DNA of 36,677 bases from Prevotella sp. GTDB lineage: Bacteria > Bacteroidota > Bacteroidia > Bacteroidales > Bacteroidaceae. The stretch's first letter is position 1; each line of letters opens with the position of its first letter. This document shows positions 1-8,209 of this stretch, in pieces. Under the pieces are notes generated by a model. The model made no database searches. It was given only the letters and a program-made list of their open reading frames with translations, and was not told the DNA's origin. The position numbers and the translations under genes are program-made. Where the stretch lies: NCBI GenBank assembly GCA_017941345.1, contig JAGAWQ010000001.1:1-36677 (forward strand), given 5' to 3'.

Positions 1-59
1 CTAGAGAATTTTACTGCAATCTCGTATACTAACAATTGCTACATGCCTATGTAATAGGT

Positions 60-77
60 AAATTCTCTAGAGAATTT
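60..77. repeat. Perfect 18-bp palindrome, half repeated at the window edge
   Basis: The sequence AAATTCTCTAGAGAATTT reads the same on both strands. Its right half, CTAGAGAATTT, also forms the first 11 bases of the window (1-11), exactly 66 bp upstream, so a second full palindrome may be cut by the window edge. It could be an operator, a terminator stem or the end of an element; the sequence does not decide. Confidence 0.6.
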
Positions 78-162
78 CCTTACTACTATTAAAGGAAAAT
101 CCTGAAAAAACTATATATCGTTTTTGCCACATCGGGTTTCACACCTGTTTTTCCTTAAATTT

Positions 163-265
163 ATGTAGGCAGAATGTAGGCTTTATGTAGGCTTTATGTA
201 GGCTCATAATTTTATAATATCCTAATATACAATTGAATAAACCTAAAATATGTAGGCATGTAGGC
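163..265 (+). repeat. Six-copy ATGTAGGC direct-repeat array
   Basis: ATGTAGGC occurs at 163, 174, 185 and 196 with an exact 11-bp period, and again at 250 and 258 with an 8-bp period. An 11-bp period places the copies on nearly the same face of the helix, which suits cooperative protein binding (inference). The copies lie 140-240 bp upstream of the gene at 404. No replication-initiator gene is visible, so an iteron role is not supported. Confidence 0.75.
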
Positions 266-389
266 AATTATGAAAATTTTAAAAGCAAAAGTTTTTAGAT
301 TACCCAAACTATTTTCGGAAAACTTGTTAAATAATACAAAGGGAAAGAAAAATTCATACCTCTGGTTAAACATAATTGGAGATATTTCT

Positions 390-397
390 TACTTTTG
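390..397 (+). promoter_or_regulatory. Promoter -7 element for the gene at 404
   Basis: TACTTTTG matches the Bacteroidetes -7 consensus TAnnTTTG. It ends six bases before the ATG at 404, so the transcript would have almost no leader. No clear TTTG is seen at the usual upstream distance. Confidence 0.55.
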
Positions 398-403
398 CAG
401 ACG

Positions 404-1252
404 ATGAAGCGTATGATGATAACAAACATGCTACGACGATTGACAGCCATTGTGCTTGTCCTGTTCGTCGCCCTGAATGTAAACGCACAGGACGATGATA
501 GTATTGCCTATTCGCTTGACCTGCCTGAGACTGTGGTGCTGGCTGATGGCATGACCTTCGAGGAGTATCTGGTGAAACAGGTGCTGGCCAACGCCAAGCC
601 CCTAAAGGAACGAATCGGAACGTTGAAATACTCCGTAACCTGCCAGCTGGAGAAAGACATCGACCTGACGAAGTTTCCCCACCGCCGCACCATTACCTTT
701 GCTGCCCGTCTGGCGGGGTATGGTCCTATTGTATCGGCCTTAAGGGAACACAAGCACTTTGGTATCACGATGGTTGAGGATGTGCTCTTCAACAAGGGCA
801 AGATAACGACCTCGAATGTGCGGATGGTAGAGATGAAGCAGGAACTCACCGAGAAGCAGAAAACTTCATTCCTGAAGCATGATGGTATGATGAGTGCCAA
901 TGTCTATGACAAGTTCTACAAGAAGGTGCGCGAGAAGGCGAAAGAGCTTCAGAAGAAGTACCGGAAGAAGAAGGAAGAGACGGGTATGGAATACGTTGGC
1001 AGCTATACCGCAGGCAACAGGACTTTCTACATCGTGAAGCTCGAAAACATGAAGGTTCACATTGCAGACGGCTGTTGGCAGATATCCCGCATCAGCTATG
1101 TAGAGGGTCAGAACAACATGAACTATGAGTTCAAGGAGGTCAGGCCCAACCTCTTTCTGCTCTCTCGTGGCAGCGCGAAACTGTTTCTCGACAAAGAAAA
1201 GTGGCCCAAGGGCTATATCTCCATGAAGATGGGGTATGACTACCAAAAGTAA
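404..1252 (+). CDS. Secreted protein of unknown function
   Basis: This 282-residue protein is not recognised. The N-terminus has Lys/Arg residues, a hydrophobic stretch (LTAIVLVLFVALNVNA) and an Ala-Gln cleavage region, a standard Sec signal peptide, so the product should be periplasmic or exported. The mature part is rich in Lys and charged residues, with a highly basic helical stretch near residues 165-200 (KKVREKAKELQKKYRKKK). A TTG codon at 395 could extend the frame, but it lies inside the promoter -7 element, so ATG 404 is preferred; ATGs at 413, 416 and 428 are also possible. The SGNH hydrolase gene follows 34 bp downstream and is probably cotranscribed. Confidence 0.7.
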   Translation: MKRMMITNMLRRLTAIVLVLFVALNVNAQDDDSIAYSLDLPETVVLADGMTFEEYLVKQVLANAKPLKERIGTLKYSVTCQLEKDIDLTKFPHRRTITFAARLAGYGPIVSALREHKHFGITMVEDVLFNKGKITTSNVRMVEMKQELTEKQKTSFLKHDGMMSANVYDKFYKKVREKAKELQKKYRKKKEETGMEYVGSYTAGNRTFYIVKLENMKVHIADGCWQISRISYVEGQNNMNYEFKEVRPNLFLLSRGSAKLFLDKEKWPKGYISMKMGYDYQK

Positions 1253-1286
1253 AAATATAAACTATAAATATTGAGAGAAAAGGCTT

Positions 1287-2435
1287 ATGACAGACAAGAA
1301 CAACAAATGGGTGGCATGCTGGGGTACCGCGACCTCGATTACCGACCGTCGCGAAGCGGTCTATGCAAAAGACCTCACCCTGCGGTATCCTATCCGTATG
1401 TGCTTTAGTGGCAGCCAATTACGTTTCCGCTTCTCTAATCTCACAGGAACAGAACCCGTCACGCTCACGAAGGTCTTCGTAGGGCATACTGCCATCACTT
1501 TTGGCGGTGAGGTGAGTGTTACGCTGCTGCCTGGTAAGGAGATGGAGAGCGATGCCGTCAGTTACGATGTGCAGCGCGGCGATACCATCGATGTGAGTCT
1601 CTATCTGGCCGGCTATACCCAGATGAATGCAGGAACGCTGGTTACGGGTCCGTTGTCGAAGGGCTACTATGCCTACGGTGATTATGCTGAGGCCGATGAG
1701 CTGCCACTTGACCTGACGCGCCATACCAATTGGTATTATTTCCTGAATACCATCGATGTGCTGACCTCTTCTGCACATCATGCCATTGTGTGCTTTGGTG
1801 ACTCTATCACCGCCCAGTCGTGGCCTGACTATATGGCTCGTATGGCTTTCGGTACCGATGCTGCCATTATACGCCGTGCAGTAAGCGGCACCCGTATTCT
1901 GCGTCAGTACGACTGTATCACCTATCAAGCCTATGGCCTGAAAGGAACCACCCGTTTTCCCATAGAAATGAATGTGGCTGGTGCTACCGATGTCATTATC
2001 CAGCATGGCATCAACGATATCATTCATCCTGTCGGTACCGATGTCAATCCTTTCCGCCCATGGAGCGATTTGCCTACGGTAGAAGAAATGGAGCAGGGTA
2101 TAGAGAACATCTACGTGAAGCCTGCAAAGGCTATGGGGCTGAAGGTATGGAGCGGCACATTGCTGCCTATCTACGGATGGCGTACCTATAATGAGGAGCG
2201 CGAGCTGATGCGTCAACAGCTGAACGAGTGGCTGCGCACATCGCCTATCTTCGACGGATGCATTGACTTCGATGCCGCCGTGCGTAGCGTGACCAATCCT
2301 AAGGCTTTTGCTGACGGCTTCGACAGTGGCGACCATCTGCATCCCAGCGAGCGAGCATACGAGGCCATGGCTCATGCTGCCGTCCATAAACTGGTGCGTA
2401 GCATGCCCCGTATCGACCACGAAGAGTTCTTCTAA
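1287..2435 (+). CDS. SGNH/GDSL-family hydrolase
   Basis: This 382-residue protein is a probable serine esterase or acyl hydrolase of the SGNH family. The N-terminal ~165 residues look like the beta-rich accessory domain often found ahead of this fold. The catalytic domain begins with the GDSIT block (nucleophile Ser173). It continues with GIND (block III Asn243) and ends with DHLHP, which supplies the Asp349/His352 pair. There is no signal peptide, so the enzyme is predicted to be cytoplasmic, which is less common for these esterases in Bacteroidetes. The substrate cannot be deduced. The 3' end overlaps the convergent LolA-like gene by four bases. Confidence 0.85.
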   Translation: MTDKNNKWVACWGTATSITDRREAVYAKDLTLRYPIRMCFSGSQLRFRFSNLTGTEPVTLTKVFVGHTAITFGGEVSVTLLPGKEMESDAVSYDVQRGDTIDVSLYLAGYTQMNAGTLVTGPLSKGYYAYGDYAEADELPLDLTRHTNWYYFLNTIDVLTSSAHHAIVCFGDSITAQSWPDYMARMAFGTDAAIIRRAVSGTRILRQYDCITYQAYGLKGTTRFPIEMNVAGATDVIIQHGINDIIHPVGTDVNPFRPWSDLPTVEEMEQGIENIYVKPAKAMGLKVWSGTLLPIYGWRTYNEERELMRQQLNEWLRTSPIFDGCIDFDAAVRSVTNPKAFADGFDSGDHLHPSERAYEAMAHAAVHKLVRSMPRIDHEEFF

Positions 2436-3052
2436 CGCTTATCTACGTATTCGCACGAGCGATACTGTTCTCGTGGGAATTTGAAGAGTTCGTCGCTGAT
2501 ACCCCCTGCCTGGAAATTGCTGATTTTGATGGTGGTATGGAAGATGCCCAGCTTGATGCGGATGCTGGTAGGGTAGCGGGTGTGGCGGTCTAACATGACG
2601 CGAGCCTCCTTGATGCCCTTCACCCCTTTCTTGGCTTTCAGCGTGATGGCAAGTCCTTTCTTCTTGTTGTCCTTGATGCTGTAGGTGTAGTTATTGGGTT
2701 CGAACTTAAACTTTGTGGCATACTTGTCGCGCTCGTCAGAATGAGCATCGTAGATGGTTACACGGTTCTTCTTACGCTCTAGTCGGTAGTAAGTGACGTC
2801 ATCGTTCCAGGCGACGTACTTCTCGTCGATGAACTTGCTCTTCTTCTGCTTCATCCAGATGGTGCCCTCGGTCTTGTAGATTCCGATGATGTTCACCTTA
2901 TAGTGCAATGTGGCTCCTTCATCGCCATACACTTTGTTATAAATCTCCATGAACATGCGACGTGCCTGCTGTGCGTTAGGAGTCTCGTGTTCTTGTGCCT
3001 GAATACAAATGGCCATGCAGAATAGGCCGATTATCAATAATGTTTTTCTCAT
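2432..3052 (-). CDS. LolA-like secreted protein
   Basis: This 206-residue protein has a clear signal peptide (RKTLLIIGLFCMAICIQAQ, cleavage after AQA or nearby). The mature part has alternating beta-strand patterns such as GTIWMKQKKSKF and a late RYPTSIRIKL segment, which resemble the LolA/LppX-like half-barrel that carries lipoproteins or lipids across the periplasm. The family call rests on overall pattern only. It lies six bases downstream of hisC on the same strand and is probably cotranscribed with the histidine genes, although no functional link is evident. In relatives I would expect hisB at this position. Confidence 0.55.
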   Translation of the reverse strand: MRKTLLIIGLFCMAICIQAQEHETPNAQQARRMFMEIYNKVYGDEGATLHYKVNIIGIYKTEGTIWMKQKKSKFIDEKYVAWNDDVTYYRLERKKNRVTIYDAHSDERDKYATKFKFEPNNYTYSIKDNKKKGLAITLKAKKGVKGIKEARVMLDRHTRYPTSIRIKLGIFHTTIKISNFQAGGISDELFKFPREQYRSCEYVDKR

Positions 3053-3058
3053 AATTTT

Positions 3059-4093
3059 TTAATACTGGCGGAGGGCGCTGAGCAGTTCGTTGTTCTCCGT
3101 GCGGGTGCCGATGGTGATGCGCAGACAGTTCTGACAGAGCTGTACCTTGTGGCGGTTGCGCACAATGACGCCTCGGTCTACCAGATAGTTGTATATGGCA
3201 TTGGCATCGGTCACGCGAGCCAGGAAGAAGTTGGCATCTGTCTTGTAGATTTGTTCACAGATGGGCAGCTCCTGGAAGGCCTGCATCAATCGCGTACGTT
3301 CTGCCAACAGTATTTTCACATACTTGTCGACTTCAAACGGGTCCTTGAGCATCTCCAGCGCCTGCAGCTGGGTGAGCTGGTTGACGTTGTAAGGATACTT
3401 CACCTTATTATATATATTTATAATCTCCTTCGAGGCAAAGGCCATACCAAGACGGATGGCTGCCGAGCCCCATGCCTTCGACATGGTCTGAAGGATGATG
3501 AGGTTGGGGTGTGTGGGCAGTTCCTGACGCAGCGACATCTGCTGCGAGAAGTCGATATAGGCCTCGTCGACGATGACGATGCCTTCGAAGCCCTCGATGG
3601 TTTTCAGTATCTCGTCGCGGCTGAGTGAGTTGCCGGTGGGATTGTTGGGCGAGCAGAGCCAGATGATCTTCGTATGCTCGTCGCAGGCTGCCAACACATC
3701 GGCTGCCTTGAAGTCGAAACTGTCGTTAAGCAGAACCTGACGATACTCCACGTTGTTGATGTCGGCACACACCTTGTACATGCCATAGGTTGGCGCAATG
3801 GCCACCACATTGTCCTGACCGGGATTGCAGAATATGCGGTAGGGCAGGTCGATGGCTTCGTCGCTGCCGTTGCCGAGGAAGATGTTTTCCTCGGGCACGC
3901 CCTTCACCTTCTTCAACGCACTCTTCACTTCGCGCTGCAGAGGGTCGGGATAACGGTTGTAGGGCGTGTTGTACGGATTCTCGTTGGCATCGAGAAAGAC
4001 GTGAGCCTCCTTGCCTGAATATTCGTCGCGCGCCGAAGAGTAGGGCGCTAAACTCCATATATTGGGTCTTACCAGCTTCTCTAAACTAATCAT
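3059..4093 (-). CDS. hisC: Histidinol-phosphate aminotransferase
   Basis: This PLP-dependent class I/II aminotransferase makes histidinol phosphate from imidazole acetol phosphate, with glutamate as donor. It has 344 residues from ATG 4093. Visible motifs are the substrate/cofactor region DANENP (residues 35-40), GNGSDE near 75, SPNNPTGN near 148, DEAYIDF near 176 and the Schiff-base lysine in TMSKAWG (Lys206). A TTG at 4102 would add three residues and overlap hisD, but ATG 4093 is preferred because family members begin close to ISLEKLVRP. It is the third gene of the hisGDC operon, starting five bases after the hisD stop. Confidence 0.93.
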   Translation of the reverse strand: MISLEKLVRPNIWSLAPYSSARDEYSGKEAHVFLDANENPYNTPYNRYPDPLQREVKSALKKVKGVPEENIFLGNGSDEAIDLPYRIFCNPGQDNVVAIAPTYGMYKVCADINNVEYRQVLLNDSFDFKAADVLAACDEHTKIIWLCSPNNPTGNSLSRDEILKTIEGFEGIVIVDEAYIDFSQQMSLRQELPTHPNLIILQTMSKAWGSAAIRLGMAFASKEIINIYNKVKYPYNVNQLTQLQALEMLKDPFEVDKYVKILLAERTRLMQAFQELPICEQIYKTDANFFLARVTDANAIYNYLVDRGVIVRNRHKVQLCQNCLRITIGTRTENNELLSALRQY

Positions 4094-4098
4094 AAACT

Positions 4099-5391
4099 TC
4101 AAACTTCAAATTTCAAAGATTTCATCCTTACGCTCATGGCATTCTTATGTGCGTCCAGCTGCTCAGCCTCCGCCATCAGCTCTACGGCATGACCAATATG
4201 CCTGATACCTTCTGCAGTCAGATGCTGGAAGGTAATCTTACGGCAGTAGCTGTCCAGATTGACACCATTGTAAGCAGTGGCGTAGCCGTGGGTAGGCAGT
4301 GTGTGGTTCGTACCGCTAGCATAGTCGCCGGCACTCTCACAGGCATAAGGTCCCAGGAAGACGCTACCGGCATTGACTACCCGCTCAGCCAGCAACTCGT
4401 AGTTCTTCACCTGCATAATCAGGTGTTCAGGAGCATAGGCGTTGGAGAGGGCCATCATCTCATCAACAGAACTGACGAGCACGTAGCTGCTGTTTTCCAA
4501 CGACTTAGCAGCTATCTCCTTACGTGGCAACAGAGCCAGCTGACGTTCCACCTGAGCCTGCACCTCGTGGAGCTTGTCACGGCTGGTGGTGATGAAGAGC
4601 ACCTGCGAGTCGATGCCGTGCTCTGCTTGCGACAACAGGTCGGCAGCCACAAACTCAGCATTGGCTGTCTCGTCAGCCAGCACGCAGACCTCCGAGGGTC
4701 CTGCAGGCATGTCGATAGCCACTTCATCGAGGCTGACCTGCTGCTTGGCTGCCATCACATACTGGTTGCCAGGACCGAAAATCTTATAGACCTTGGGCAC
4801 CGACTCCGTACCGTAAGCCATAGCACCGATGGCCTGCACACCGCCAGCCTTGAAAATCTTGCTCACGCCAGCAATGCGGGCAGCCACCAGAATGGCGGGA
4901 TTGACCTTTCCCTCTTTATTAGGAGGTGTACACAGTACGATTTCCTTACATCCGGCTATCTTGGCCGGTGTGGCCAGCATCAAGACGGTAGAGAAGAGTG
5001 GGGCAGTGCCGCCGGGAATGTAGAGTCCGACGCGCTCGATGGCCACACTTTTCTGCCAGCAGACCACACCTTCCTGTGTCTTCACCTTCTGTCCGACGAA
5101 GCGCTGTGAGATGTGGAACACCTTGATGTTATGATGCGCCAGAATGATGGCGTCGCGCAACTCGTTGCTAACCAGTTGCTCAGCCTCGTCCATCTCCTGT
5201 TCGGTGACAGCCAGCGAGCTCAACTCGGCCTTGTCGAACTTCAGTTCATACTCCCTGACGGCCTCGTCGCCACGTTTCTTGACATCAGCCAAAACCGTAG
5301 CTACCGTGTCGTTCAGCTTTGTCAGGTCCAGGCGTGGACGTGCCACGATGTTGGCCCATTGTTCGCGTTGTGGATATTCGAAAATCTTCAT
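4099..5391 (-). CDS. hisD: Histidinol dehydrogenase
   Basis: This zinc- and NAD-dependent enzyme oxidises histidinol to histidine in two steps, the last reaction of the pathway. It has 430 residues, the normal family length. Recognisable stretches include the FVGQKV region, [57 protein letters not shown] and the C-terminal [10 protein letters not shown], which holds metal and substrate ligands. An open frame extends 39 codons upstream into hisG but has no family-like sequence, so the ATG at 5391 is chosen. The hisG stop and hisD start share one base (TAATG), which suggests translational coupling. Confidence 0.95.
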   Translation of the reverse strand: MKIFEYPQREQWANIVARPRLDLTKLNDTVATVLADVKKRGDEAVREYELKFDKAELSSLAVTEQEMDEAEQLVSNELRDAIILAHHNIKVFHISQRFVGQKVKTQEGVVCWQKSVAIERVGLYIPGGTAPLFSTVLMLATPAKIAGCKEIVLCTPPNKEGKVNPAILVAARIAGVSKIFKAGGVQAIGAMAYGTESVPKVYKIFGPGNQYVMAAKQQVSLDEVAIDMPAGPSEVCVLADETANAEFVAADLLSQAEHGIDSQVLFITTSRDKLHEVQAQVERQLALLPRKEIAAKSLENSSYVLVSSVDEMMALSNAYAPEHLIMQVKNYELLAERVVNAGSVFLGPYACESAGDYASGTNHTLPTHGYATAYNGVNLDSYCRKITFQHLTAEGIRHIGHAVELMAEAEQLDAHKNAMSVRMKSLKFEV

Positions 5392-6242
5392 TATAGAATC
5401 ATTTTTTCGATAGGGGTGACGAGGATGCCCTGAGCACCCATCTCCTTCAGTTTTCCGATGATTTCCCAAAAGCGTTTCTGGTCCAGTACGGTGTGTACGG
5501 AGCACCACTCCTCGTCGGCCAGCGGGATAATCGTGGGACTCTTCAGGCCAGGCAGCACGTTGATAATCTCCTGCAGACGGGCCTTAGGCGCATTCATCCG
5601 TACATACTTCTTGTCCTCGGCATCCTTCACAGCCTTGAAGCGGAACAGCATCTCGTCGAGTGTGGCACGCTTGTCGGCACTCAGGTTCTTGTTGCCAATG
5701 AGCAGAGCCTCGCTCTGCATCACGATTTCCACTTCGCGCAGATTGTTGCTCACCAGGGTCGAACCGCTGCTCACGATATCGAAAATTCCATCGGCAAGTC
5801 CGATGCCCGGGCTGATTTCCACACTACCCGTGATGACATGAATCTCGCAGTTGATGCCCTTCTCGGCCATATACTGACGCAGAATGGCAGGGTAGGAGGT
5901 GGCTATCTTCTTGCCGTTGAACCACTCTACACCCTTGTAGTCTATCTCCTTGGGGATGGCCAGCGACAGACGGCACTTCGAGAAGCCCAGACGTGAAATG
6001 ATGTCGGCCTCCTCGCCACGCTCAATGAATTCATTCTCGCCAACGACGCCGATGTCGGCAACGCCTGAGGCTACGGATTGGGGAATATCGTCATCGCGCA
6101 GATAGAGCACTTCCAAAGGGAAGTTGCTCGACTGGACCAGCAGTGTACGCTTCGATGCACTGACTTTAATGTCTGCTTCCGACAGCAGATTCATCGTGTC
6201 GTCAAACAGACGACCTTTTGACTGTACAGCTATTCTTAACAT
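5391..6242 (-). CDS. hisG: ATP phosphoribosyltransferase, long form
   Basis: HisG joins ATP and PRPP in the first committed step of histidine synthesis. At 283 residues it is the long form. The catalytic bilobal region carries LRIAVQSKGRL at the start and GIADGIFDIVSSGSTL-like phosphate-binding residues near 150-165. A C-terminal ACT-like domain (about 205-283, ending GAQGILVTPIEKMIL) gives histidine feedback inhibition in this family. The long form does not need HisZ. Its promoter lies about 30 bases upstream and is arranged back to back with the promoter of the lytic transglycosylase gene. It is the first gene of the hisGDC set. Confidence 0.94.
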   Translation of the reverse strand: MLRIAVQSKGRLFDDTMNLLSEADIKVSASKRTLLVQSSNFPLEVLYLRDDDIPQSVASGVADIGVVGENEFIERGEEADIISRLGFSKCRLSLAIPKEIDYKGVEWFNGKKIATSYPAILRQYMAEKGINCEIHVITGSVEISPGIGLADGIFDIVSSGSTLVSNNLREVEIVMQSEALLIGNKNLSADKRATLDEMLFRFKAVKDAEDKKYVRMNAPKARLQEIINVLPGLKSPTIIPLADEEWCSVHTVLDQKRFWEIIGKLKEMGAQGILVTPIEKMIL

Positions 6243-6275
6243 GATTTCTTTCGCTCTAATTTAGAAATGTGCGTG

Positions 6276-6283
6276 CAAAGGTA
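6276..6283 (-). promoter_or_regulatory. hisG promoter -7 element
   Basis: Read on the minus strand this is TACCTTTG, an exact TAnnTTTG match, with about 33 bases to the hisG ATG. It forms one arm of a perfect 10-bp inverted repeat (6275-6284 with 6304-6313); the other arm is the -7 element of the divergent gene. Confidence 0.75.
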
Positions 6284-6304
6284 CGAAAAAAAAATAATAT
6301 TTTG

Positions 6305-6312
6305 TACCTTTG
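6305..6312 (+). promoter_or_regulatory. Promoter -7 element for the lytic transglycosylase gene
   Basis: TACCTTTG is an exact TAnnTTTG match. It ends five bases before the GTG at 6318, which makes the mRNA effectively leaderless if that start is used. It is the mirror copy of the hisG -7 element. Confidence 0.75.
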
Positions 6313-6317
6313 CACCC

Positions 6318-7454
6318 GTGAAATTGCATGCAGCATTACTTTTTGCCTTTTTTCTGCTCTGCTCGTGCGGTCAGAAGAAGCAGGAACCTCTGGTCACGCC
6401 GTGGGGAGAGATAACCGATACCATTCCCACCGACGATAGCTTCGACCTGGACGATATCCAGATGAATGGCGAACTGATAGCCCTCACGCTGACAGGACCG
6501 GAGACCTACTACGACTATCGGGGTCGGCATCTCGGTGCGCAATACCTTATGGCTCAGCGCTTTGCCGATAAGTTAGGGGTCAGCCTGCGCATGGAGGTTT
6601 GTCGCGATACCGCAGAGATGAGACAACGACTGGCGAATGGTGAGGCTGACCTCATCTGCTATCCGCTGACCAAGAAAGGCACAGGATGGATAGTCGGTGA
6701 CGATAAGGATGAGCTGAAGCAAGAGCTGGAGGCATGGTACAAGCCAGGGATGCTGGAAGAGGTGAAGAAAGAAGAGGACTTTCTGTTGTCTTCACGTTCC
6801 GTCAAGCGTCGCATCTTCTCACCCATGCTGAACCGGGCTGGGGGCATCATCTCTCATTACGATGCTTACTTCCAGCGTTATGCATCTACCATCCGTTGGG
6901 ATTGGCGACTGCTGGCAGCCCAATGCTATCAGGAGTCTACCTTTGACCCACAGGCTCGTTCGTGGGCTGGCGCCTGCGGTCTGATGCAGATTATGCCTTC
7001 GACTGCCGACCATTTGGGACTTTCGCGTGCAAATATCTTTAATCCGGAACAGAATATTGCGGCTGCCGTGAAGTATCTTGATGAACTTGAGCACAGCTTC
7101 TCTGACATCCGCGAACGCTCTGAGCGTACCAAGTTTGTGCTGGCTGCTTATAACGGTGGACATTTCCATATTCGCGACGCAATGGCATTGGCTCAGAAGA
7201 ATGGGCGAAATCCTTACCACTGGCATGAGGTTGAGCCTTTTGTTCTCGGTCTGAGCACACCTCAATACTATAATGACCCGGTGGTCAAGAACGGATATAT
7301 GCGTGGTTCTGAGACTGTTGATTACGTGCGCAAAATCCAGGAGCGCTGGAATGGCTATCGTGGTGTCAAAACCGTTCGCTCGTCAGCAGGACCACTTGGC
7401 GTGCCTCAGAAAGCGAAACACGAGCGTAAGAAGAAATATCAGATTAGCCAGTAG
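6318..7454 (+). CDS. mltF: MltF-like lytic murein transglycosylase lipoprotein, shortened
   Basis: The product should cleave peptidoglycan glycan strands with formation of 1,6-anhydromuramic acid, anchored as an envelope lipoprotein. From GTG 6318 it has 378 residues. The N-terminus is a lipoprotein signal (ALLFAFFLLCSC, lipid on Cys17). Residues about 50-145 resemble the first lobe and the final strand of a type 3 solute-binding domain. Residues about 175-300 are an SLT domain with catalytic Glu206 in CYQES, GACGLMQIMPSTA and LAAYNGG. The frame runs upstream to 6267, but that part covers the promoter and would bury the signal peptide. MltF proteins are usually 450-520 residues; most of the second binding lobe seems to be missing. 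Confidence 0.87.
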   Translation: MKLHAALLFAFFLLCSCGQKKQEPLVTPWGEITDTIPTDDSFDLDDIQMNGELIALTLTGPETYYDYRGRHLGAQYLMAQRFADKLGVSLRMEVCRDTAEMRQRLANGEADLICYPLTKKGTGWIVGDDKDELKQELEAWYKPGMLEEVKKEEDFLLSSRSVKRRIFSPMLNRAGGIISHYDAYFQRYASTIRWDWRLLAAQCYQESTFDPQARSWAGACGLMQIMPSTADHLGLSRANIFNPEQNIAAAVKYLDELEHSFSDIRERSERTKFVLAAYNGGHFHIRDAMALAQKNGRNPYHWHEVEPFVLGLSTPQYYNDPVVKNGYMRGSETVDYVRKIQERWNGYRGVKTVRSSAGPLGVPQKAKHERKKKYQISQ

Positions 7455-7477
7455 TACAAAATTTTTATATCCTTACA

Positions 7478-7509
7478 TTTGGTTTTCTGCAAAATATTTG
7501 CTATCTTTG
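7478..7509 (+). promoter_or_regulatory. Promoter for the cytidylate-kinase-like gene
   Basis: TTTG at 7478-7481 and TATCTTTG at 7502-7509 are separated by 20 bp, matching the Bacteroidetes -33/-7 arrangement. The leader to ATG 7550 is about 35 bases. Confidence 0.75.
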
Positions 7510-7549
7510 CAACATCGAAAGTAAATGGTAGAACTAAAAACCCAAGGAT

Positions 7550-8170
7550 ATGAATAAAGAGGAGAAATTTGTGATTACCATCAGTCGCCAGTTTGGAACC
7601 GGCGGACATGAGATTGGAGTGGAGTTGGCTCGCAGACTCGGAGTGAAGTTGCTGGACAAGCAGATTCTGAACGAGGTAGCCTCGCGTATGCATATCGTAG
7701 AGGATGCCGTCGAGAAGATAGAGATGCGCAACCCCTTGTGGCGCGACGACTTCACGAACTTCTATCGAACCTACATGGCTCATGCAGAATACAATGGACT
7801 GGAGCAGGATAAGACCAGTCATGAGTTGTTCAAGGCTCAGGCTGACGTCATTCGTAGCATTGCCAATGAGGAGTCGTGTCTGATTGTTGGCCGTTGCGGA
7901 TTTGATATCTTTGCCAATCACCCCAATGCGCTGAAGATTTTCATCCATTCCAGCGTTGACAGCCGTAAGCGTCGTATTGCCGAGAAGTTTGACATCAGCG
8001 AGCACGATGCCGCAGCCATGATAGTTGACAACGACTACAGCCGTGAACTATACACCAAGAAGTTTACAGGCCGTGAGTGGAAAGATGCTACAAACTATGA
8101 CATCTCACTTGATGTCCGGAAATTCGGCATTAACGGTGCCGTAGATTTTCTGATGAAGTGTATCGAATAA
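7550..8170 (+). CDS. Cytidylate kinase-like protein
   Basis: This 206-residue protein belongs to the cytidylate-kinase-like P-loop family. The N-terminus reads ITISRQFGTGGHEIGVELARRLG, in which GTGGHEIG replaces a textbook GxxGxGKS Walker A, as in this subfamily. LLDKQIL follows, then LIVGRCGFDIF near residue 105 and a basic lid, DSRKRRIAEKF. True Cmk proteins share the ISRQ(Y/F)GSGG start, but the rest is divergent, so the nucleotide substrate is unproven. It has its own promoter and converges on the small Cys-containing gene on the other strand. Confidence 0.8.
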   Translation: MNKEEKFVITISRQFGTGGHEIGVELARRLGVKLLDKQILNEVASRMHIVEDAVEKIEMRNPLWRDDFTNFYRTYMAHAEYNGLEQDKTSHELFKAQADVIRSIANEESCLIVGRCGFDIFANHPNALKIFIHSSVDSRKRRIAEKFDISEHDAAAMIVDNDYSRELYTKKFTGREWKDATNYDISLDVRKFGINGAVDFLMKCIE

Positions 8171-8209
8171 ATCACGTGATATTCTAGCGCACAACAATAT
8201 ACTTTTGGG

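Larger units (their letters stand above)
1..389. other. Non-coding left edge with palindrome and ATGTAGGC repeats
   Basis: No convincing coding frame is seen in this AT-rich stretch. It contains a perfect 18-bp palindrome and a six-copy ATGTAGGC array, each listed separately. The region lies upstream of the secreted-protein gene that begins at 404. It may equally belong to whatever lies left of the window. Confidence 0.6.

Noticed and set aside
163-265. ATGTAGGC repeats as a CRISPR array
   Set aside because: Units are only 8 bases with 3-bp or shorter gaps; there are no spacer-length unique sequences and no cas genes.
1419-2420. Long open frame (333 codons) on the minus strand
   Set aside because: It lies opposite the SGNH hydrolase gene, which has intact catalytic motifs; the antisense product has no recognisable domain.
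8172-8181. ATCACGTGAT palindrome after the cytidylate-kinase-like gene
   Set aside because: A 10-bp palindrome between two convergent genes is too short and isolated to support a site.
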